Source of the DNA: Membranipora membranacea
Taxonomy: Eukaryota; Bryozoa; Gymnolaemata; Cheilostomatida; Membraniporidae
Reading direction: 5' to 3'
Assembly (NCBI GenBank): GCA_914767715.1
Contig: OU612066.1
Coordinates: 7,571,001 to 7,635,000, forward strand
DNA: 64,000 nucleotides
Shown here: positions 59,201-64,000 of the stretch, piece after piece
How the letters are laid out: every line of letters starts with the position of its first letter
Numbering within the stretch: the first letter of the stretch is position 1
Program-made: the position numbers and the translations under genes
Notes under the pieces: model-generated
What the model was told of the DNA's origin: nothing
Databases searched by the model: none
What the model saw: the letters and a program-made list of their open reading frames with translations, nothing else

Positions 59201-62200
59201 TCTGGGTAAGCCACAGTAGCTTTTGTTGAGTGGTCAGATTTTCCAACGCGGTTTGAATATCGATTTATTACCTCAGGAGGCATTGCAGCGAGTAGGTTCT
59301 GTACTAGAGGAAGGGTAAGTCGCTGCCTGTACTCCCACAGTCCAGGTGAAGCCGGAATGTTAGATTCATTTATTGATGTATCAGCCACAGAGAGAATACG
59401 CTTGATATCTACATCATCAGCTGTATGGAGCTTCTGCTTTATTTTCTGTAGCTGCTGAGCCTGTACCAATAATAAAGATAAGAATAATGTACTCAAAAAT
59501 TCACTGAGAGATATACCTCTCCCACTTCTAGAGTACAAGGCTCACAGATTTTTATACATAGATATGAAAAGTATAGTAATTAGTAGAGTAAAGTAACTTA
59601 AAAAGTCTATGGTTGGTACACAAGTATCATAACTTTCAAAAACAACATGAAGAGGTGTATATACCTTTTTTACAAACAGTTATAAGGTATAAACATTCAC
59701 AAGAATACACTACATTACAAATAAGCAAGGCAAGTGACAACCCTCTTAGTCAGGTTATGCCATTTCAAAAACAACACAAAACCAGGTTATGCCTCTTTTG
59801 AAAGCCATACACGGCATTAACAATTCTCCATTTTGAGAATTCTACAATCTACCGTCCAATAACGGTAAATATATAGCATTATCTTCATTAAGATGAAGCA
59901 CAACTCTATTGGTACAAGCTTGATAACTAGGAGTTTGGGGTTTGTACCAAACTCCCTGTTGATACCATGGGCATATAATAAAAGGGATATTAATCTGCAA
60001 AAATACTAATAGTTCATAGTTGTTACCTTGTTGTTACTAAAGGTTGGTTTGATATACTTGTTATCGAATTCAGCTTCCCAGTCTTTTCTCTTCTGAATAT
60101 CAGTGAGCAACATATTCCCCTCATGCCGAGCAGCTTAAAATAATAGAAGAGGCAAGTGTAGCCAAAGTGTTGGCTCTGGTATGATTGGCTGTTGGGTGGG
60201 AGACCGAAACACCAAAACACCCAACAGCCAATCAGAGCCAAAACATTGGCTAAGCACGTGTAGAGTCAAACGTTATGGTCTCAAAAAACTAATGGCAGGC
60301 AAGATAGGGTTGGATGAATGATGTTTCTCTTTGCATTTGGACCTATGGTCATGGTTTCCATGAAGATTGGGCATGAATGGATGAGTGTCATGATCTTCTT
60401 TAAATAAAAAATATAAAATATAAATATGCAATCTATCTTTACCTCGAGTGAGTTTTTGTGCATTTATGTATATGTACTCAGAGAGTAACAGGTATAATAC
60501 CTCTTTTCATGCAACTGATCAGCTCATGAAGTAGGAGGATACAATCATCTCCACTTTCACCGGATGACCTTGATATTTGCTGTATGTCTTCCTGAATATT
60601 GGCCTCCAGAAATTCTCTTATCTGGTCATCCCCTTCAAGCTGTATTCCCTGCACAACTTTTATAACCTGTGAAAGCATAATACCCAAATCAACTATAAAG
60701 TAGCAACATTGTGCACAGCGGTAGCTGTAAATTGCTGAACAGGCTGAACGGACTGAACAGCTATTTGTTTGATTCTTTACACGATTGGCTAATTTTGCAT
60801 AAGCGAAAGACAATTCCTTATATTCTGCTGTTAATTTATTTATATTAAGTTTGCATTTGCCTTGGTTTCTTTCAATTTTATTCACAGTAAATTTTTCAAT
60901 TTTTTGGCATTACCCTAGTGAATAAATGGAAAGTAGATTGCCTTGGCAAGCTCCGTTGGGTAAGAACTCCCAGCATTTTAGTCTGAGAAATTCTGTTCAG
61001 CTGTTCAGTTTGTTCAGCCTATTCAGCAATTTAAAGTTACCGCTGTGCACTGGGATGGCATTAGCTCAAGATAACAGTGAAAATACACTACGTAATCACA
61101 TTCCAGGGCCATCATATGATAGACTCATAATATTAGATAAGTTATTGATGCATTGATTACTGGATAAGGTAGTCTAATAATTAACCTGTTGTGGGTTGAA
61201 CACAGATCCAGCGTACATACACAGATGGACCAGACATCTCATCACAGCACATGAGAGAACGTTCAGATCTCTCTCTGATGTAGCAGCTCCTCCTCGCTGA
61301 TTAGCAGCTCCCAGTATGTGACCTGGTCGTGATCTCTGAGAACTGCAAATAATGTAAGTCAAAGGTAAACTAGGCAAATGATAATCTGTTATGTAGCATG
61401 TTTTGACAAGCTCTGTTGGATGTGAGGGGCAAAGCTCTCCAACTCTCGCATTTGAACTGCCAAAAGAGTTTTCCCAAAAAACAGAAAAAACTCCTTAAGG
61501 AGTTCCCGCATCAGTGGGCTCTTCACCTTCATCAAAGAAAGCATCAATTATAAAACATATTGCAGGGACAATATTTTAAAGATCCATTTCCTAAGTTTGA
61601 AAGCAATAGTTGACAAGTTTTGTCCCACTCCTCCATCCAAACAATAATGCAACAACATGAGCCCAAGATCTTGGTTATACTTTGATCTAGAATTAAACAA
61701 TTTCAGCCATATTTGGTGAGTTCAAGTTATTTCAGTGAGTATAATTTGCAACTGATTGTTTCATACCCTTTGCCACCATCAAGTTTTTTGTTAGCTGCAG
61801 TCAGGCTATGTTCTAATCCACCAATTGGCTCACCACATTCGTTACAGACAGCATGGATGTAAGGGCGGCCACACTAAAAGATAAAAAAGGGTGCAGAGTA
61901 ACATCAATTGTACATTGTCAGCGAATCAATTCTATCTGCTTTCAAAATCATTTCTTCTACTACAAATTTTTTTGTGCTCGATTTTTACTATTACTGGTCC
62001 TTCAGTTTATGTTTCATTTGATCCATCAAATCTCACCTTCGTTTCACAAAATAGGGACAAAGCAGAGGGGTTTGCCTAGGACTAGGAATAACTCATCTGA
62101 ATGCGAATGAGATTATTTTACACTCAAATATCAAGCATAAATCATTCGAACACCATTTTTTCGATTACCATTTTCTTCATCTCGATCCAATTTTTTTTTT

Positions 62201-63357
62201 TCTCGATAGTTGATTTTGAAAAATACACTCATCGAATGAAAGTCATTCCAATAAAGTTTTTTAAAAAATCCTACCTATATCCAGTTTTCAGTGTCACCAG
62301 TCAACAAGCCATTACCACAAATGCCCTGATTATGGCAATTATTAATATAGACAATAAACCATACCTTCCAATCATTTTGAAAGCATAGAAACTAGGGTAC
62401 TTACATCGCCTATATAATATGGATGGCCATTTGGGCACTCTGAAAAATAAAAACATGAATTAGTTCATCCAGCGGAAATCATTTCAGAATTCGGAGCGAG
62501 CAGACCTTGGCTCGACAGAACGTTTCAGACTAAAGTTTATGGTGGAAGACAACACTGGCACAACTCAAGAGAGTTTGTAATTGAAATAATTAAAATTTTC
62601 AAATTTAACATTTATTTATAACATCTAAATTTAGAAGGAGTACATCATTACGCATCAAACGCCAAAATTTAACTTCTGTGGTTGTCTACCACTTTAAGTA
62701 CATAAGCACATGTCTATTTCTTTTTTTAACATAAGAAAAATGCCAAGTTCTCATACTTGAGCTATTCAGACTGAAATATCAATGAATCATGAAACTTATT
62801 TGGCCTTGCAGACACCTGAATGACTTTGAGTCAGAGATTTTAAAAAAATCTGTGTTCCATAATCAAAAGCTTCTTTTATCAATTGAAAGACATTTCGAAG
62901 AAATTTTTCGTTTTTTGCATTGAGATACAGCGGTCTCAATAGTTCATATGCTCAAATGTTGCCTGGGTTGATGGTGGAACCACATTGGTGGGGATGTGGT
63001 TGGTAAAATAAAATGACAATACAATCAATTCGGGCAATGTTTTAGCACTTAAATCACAGTTTCAATGAAGTTCCTACCATAAGCCACAGGGTTCTCTCCC
63101 TGCCTTTGAAGAGCCCTCCTGATATTTTCTGCCTGTGCTTCGTATTGATCATCGACCATGGTGGGTAGGAAGTGATTGGCAGCTTGTAGAGGTTGGTTGA
63201 TCAGCTCAGAGAGAGGGTTAAGGTCACCCATAGGAGTGTTGTTACTCAAACAATCTAATAAGCTGAGTACAAGCATTGTTAGATTGATCCCTCGGGCAGA
63301 GCTAACATCCATCTCTTTTGGTAGTCCACCATCCCTAAGTAACATGCCCAGCATATC
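56254..63357 (-). CDS. RNF213-like E3 ubiquitin ligase, C-terminal part (5' end outside window)
   Basis: Exons: 63357-63078, 62439-62405, 61873-61767, 61342-61186, 60666-60501, 60133-60027, 59460-59157, 58888-58645, 58326-58152, 57933-57660, 57362-57093, 56825-56638 and 56458-56254 (stop). Phases agree at every junction but one. Exon 7 (59157) ends in phase 1 while exon 8 (58888) opens in phase 0, so a donor is mis-set or there is an indel. Exons 2-3 together encode the RZ zinc finger: ECPNGHPYYIGD, then CGRPYIHAVCNECGEPIGG. In RNF213 this finger is the site for substrate ubiquitin transfer. The rest is helical C-terminal sequence (e.g. RQRLTLPLVQNLLAAMPP; DELKAFIYASANTDFDEE), as in RNF213. 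AAA+ motor and RING would be encoded to the right of the window. RNF213 acts in innate immunity and lipid-droplet biology in vertebrates; the role here is inferred only from homology. Another RZ-containing protein (ZNFX1) is less likely given the long helical tail. Confidence 0.85.
60158..60252. repeat. Imperfect hairpin repeat in an RNF213-like intron/exon border
   Basis: AGCCAAAGTGTTGGCTCTGG plus GATTGGCTGTTGGGTG on the left is mirrored by CACCCAACAGCCAATCAGAG and CCAAAACATTGGCT on the right. A related GCCAATCAGGGCCAACACATTG lies at about 42,686. It is a small dispersed palindromic family placed directly upstream of the exon starting at 60133. Confidence 0.7.
60711..61050. mobile_element. 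MITE with about 52-bp inverted ends, 340 bp
   Basis: GTGCACAGCGGTAGCT...TTGCTGAACAGGCTGAAC at the left is inverted at the right (GTTCAGCCTATTCAGCAA...AGTTACCGCTGTGCAC). Target duplication is not clear. It lies in the intron between RNF213-like exons at 61186 and 60666. Confidence 0.8.
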
Positions 63358-64000
63358 CTACAAAGGACCAGGTTTTCTTCAGAGCAATAGATTGAAGACT
63401 GGATGTACTTTTTGCACTGATTGAGTCCTCAAACTGGTGTTCAGACCTCATTATCTTGGTAGTTATTAGTGATTATCAGCGCGAAGCTAGATGATGCAGA
63501 GCAGATGACATGCCATTTTTCTTTTTCAGAACATCATTGCTCGGGCATAAATGTCATACACATTGACGAATGCTTGCCTAGTTTTTGTGGTTTTCAACAT
63601 TGCTGGCGTAGGAGTCATCGGTAGTAGCGAACTATTTTTTTTAAATATGGGTTTTAATTATTTATGAAAAATTCCTATCATAATCTGAATTCATATATGA
63701 GAGAGTAAACGAGTCAAGTGAACTCCATTTATGCGACTCTGCTTTACAAAGTGGGCACAAAAGGGAGTACATTTGTTCTGAAGCGAACGACAAGCTGCAT
63801 AGAAAACACCCTATAATGGTATTTGGTACTAGTCAATTTGATTCTTCTTCTCCATATAGAACGGACCACTGGAACAAATAAAATAGATCCAGTCCTATAA
63901 ACAGATCGCGTTTGTATTCAGTCTATGTTAAATATACTGTAGGCTATGGCTATTTCTGAAGAAATTCCGCCCTTGCATGACTTGGTGAATTTATGATATA
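63358..64000. other. RNF213-like intron, no exon identified
   Basis: The acceptor at 63358 (CTTTGTAG) shows that the gene continues to the right. I see no further convincing exon on the minus strand before the window ends. Confidence 0.4.

Noticed and set aside
1-64000. CRISPR array or bacterial operon
   Set aside because: Repeats are contiguous tandem arrays without unique spacers, and genes are split by spliceosomal introns.

Overview
The window looks like a piece of animal nuclear genome, most likely from an early-branching marine invertebrate such as a sponge or cnidarian. The reasons are short exons with GT/AG borders, long AT-rich introns, many DNA transposons, and animal gene families (SLC23 transporters, an RNF213-type ubiquitin ligase, a CUB receptor, MADF and THAP domains). 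The species cannot be fixed from the sequence. There are no operons, ribosome binding sites or CRISPR arrays. Open reading frames alone mislead here because most exons are under 200 bp, so I built gene models from splice sites, matching intron phases and residue motifs.

Left part (1-17,900). A broken pogo/Tigger transposase runs off the left edge, followed by about 4 kb of gene-poor DNA. A minus-strand gene (10,657 to 5,304) encodes a signal peptide, a CUB-like ectodomain, one membrane helix and a tyrosine-rich cytoplasmic tail. It carries several apparent frame breaks. A small plus-strand cysteine-rich secreted protein gene (6,202-6,903) lies inside its last intron. Next come a MADF first exon (11,942), a hAT MITE with a perfect 8-bp target duplication, and a three-exon gene of 136 codons (14,003-15,525) that has no long ORF.

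Middle (17,938-36,200). A minus-strand multi-pass membrane protein gene (32,014 to 17,938) has introns full of transposons. One intron holds a P-type element with a THAP transposase (20,912-24,953, itself interrupted by a hAT MITE) beside a non-autonomous P-like element (19,080-20,882). Another holds a 4.2-kb foldback-like element (26,068-30,246) whose ends are inverted 16-17-bp minisatellites. Upstream of its first visible exon are a 34-bp-arm palindrome, a 1-kb near-perfect heptamer satellite, and a TA-flanked element carrying a helix-turn-helix ORF and a tRNA-like sequence.

Right part (36,200-64,000). A partial unknown gene (38,113 to 36,239) is followed by a complete 14-exon SLC23 ascorbate/nucleobase transporter gene (48,690 to 39,692; 622 codons, all phases consistent). 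Just upstream is a second copy of only its first four exons (53,417 to 51,327), with the same exon phases and, for exons 2-4, the same lengths. It could be spliced to the shared downstream exons. The last 7 kb hold the 3' end of an RNF213-like gene, including the RZ zinc finger; its 5' part lies outside the window.

No single new defence or metabolic system is evident. The most unusual items are the duplicated SLC23 four-exon block, the foldback-like element, the nested P/hAT insertions, two TA-flanked MITEs that both carry tRNA-like promoters, and the receptor gene with an antisense secreted-protein gene in its intron.
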